The notes under the pieces are model-generated. The model was not told where the DNA came from. It did no database searches and saw nothing but the letters and a program-made list of their open reading frames with translations. A stretch of 64,000 bases of DNA from NCBI RefSeq assembly GCF_001613145.1, contig NZ_BDBU01000018.1, forward strand, positions 124,001-188,000, written 5' to 3'. Shown in pieces: positions 63,962-64,000 of the stretch (within the stretch, counting starts at the first letter, position 1; each line of letters starts with the position of its first letter). Source of the stretch: Nocardia jejuensis NBRC 103114. Lineage in GTDB: Bacteria; Actinomycetota; Actinomycetes; Mycobacteriales; Mycobacteriaceae. The position numbers and the translations under genes were made by a program.

Positions 63962-64000
63962 GATCATGGAAATACCCGGCGCACGCAGCGTGACCCTGGT
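63933..64000 (+). CDS. Start of a gene cut by the right edge, possibly roadblock/LC7-like
   Basis: From GTG 63933 the frame reads MLGIDGCLERIMEIPGARSV and continues past the edge. The pattern of a short Asp-containing helix followed by a PGA turn resembles the start of small roadblock/LC7-type proteins of actinobacteria (dimerising partners of small GTPases). Only 22 codons are visible, so the call is tentative. ATG 63966 inside the frame is an alternative start. Confidence 0.35.
   Translation, partial: MLGIDGCLERIMEIPGARSVTL

Overview
The window is high-GC actinobacterial DNA, most likely from Nocardia or a close relative in the Mycobacteriales. Supporting evidence is the very high GC at third codon positions, the many GTG starts, a SAM-dependent cyclopropane/mycolate-type lipid methyltransferase, a short Rpf-type muralytic enzyme, the mutA-mutB-meaB methylmalonyl-CoA module, DUF3097 and tandem copies of a small protein beside an XRE/TPR regulator. 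I see no tRNA, rRNA, insertion sequence, prophage, CRISPR array or origin. The layout reads as ordinary chromosome made of short operons, with accessory metabolism and regulation mixed in. About 64 genes are supported, two of them cut by the window edges.

Region 1 (1-15.6 kb). A giant fused biotin-dependent acyl-CoA carboxylase runs off the left edge. It is followed by a metal-receptor-like protein pair, then GtrA, aminoglycoside-phosphotransferase-like, SDR and stand-alone KOW-domain genes on the minus strand. Two cytochromes P450 follow; the second lies behind a 61-residue ORF with a strong leader hairpin. A rifampin phosphotransferase (rph), an MDR oxidoreductase and an HSL-type esterase complete the region.

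Region 2 (15.7-32.3 kb). A TetR gene and an MDR oxidoreductase diverge around a clear operator. An RsbQ-like hydrolase is translationally coupled to an RsbP-like PAS/PP2C phosphatase, as in an energy-stress module. An acyl-CoA dehydrogenase diverges from a second TetR gene over a 26-bp perfect operator. After that come a Tat-exported berberine-bridge-type flavoenzyme, the lipid methyltransferase, small enzymes, DUF3097, an NfeD/SPFH membrane pair and an amidase.

Region 3 (32.4-45.4 kb). Two sulfonate/taurine-type ABC importers lie on the minus strand. The first is a complete scavenging operon: 25-residue leader peptide, binding protein, ATPase, permease, flavin monooxygenase and TauD-type dioxygenase, with an IclR gene upstream. 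An Rpf gene carries a CRP-type site in its long leader. Between the two importers an XRE/TPR regulator diverges from three tightly packed small genes, including two tandem paralogues of unknown function; this is the best candidate here for an undescribed module. The second importer has two mutually exclusive hairpins in its leader.

Region 4 (45.4-64 kb). A sugar-type importer has a Tat lipoprotein, a single fused permease and a membrane-anchored TPR protein, but no local ATPase. Several membrane, secreted and unknown proteins follow, then a TVP38/GNAT pair and the mutA-mutB-meaB operon. The window ends with small unknown genes and the first codons of a possible roadblock/LC7-like gene.

A recurring signal is a TANNNT box six or seven bases before an ATG or GTG. 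It points to many leaderless mRNAs and was used to choose starts. Convergent genes are often separated by long perfect palindromes that should act as bidirectional terminators.
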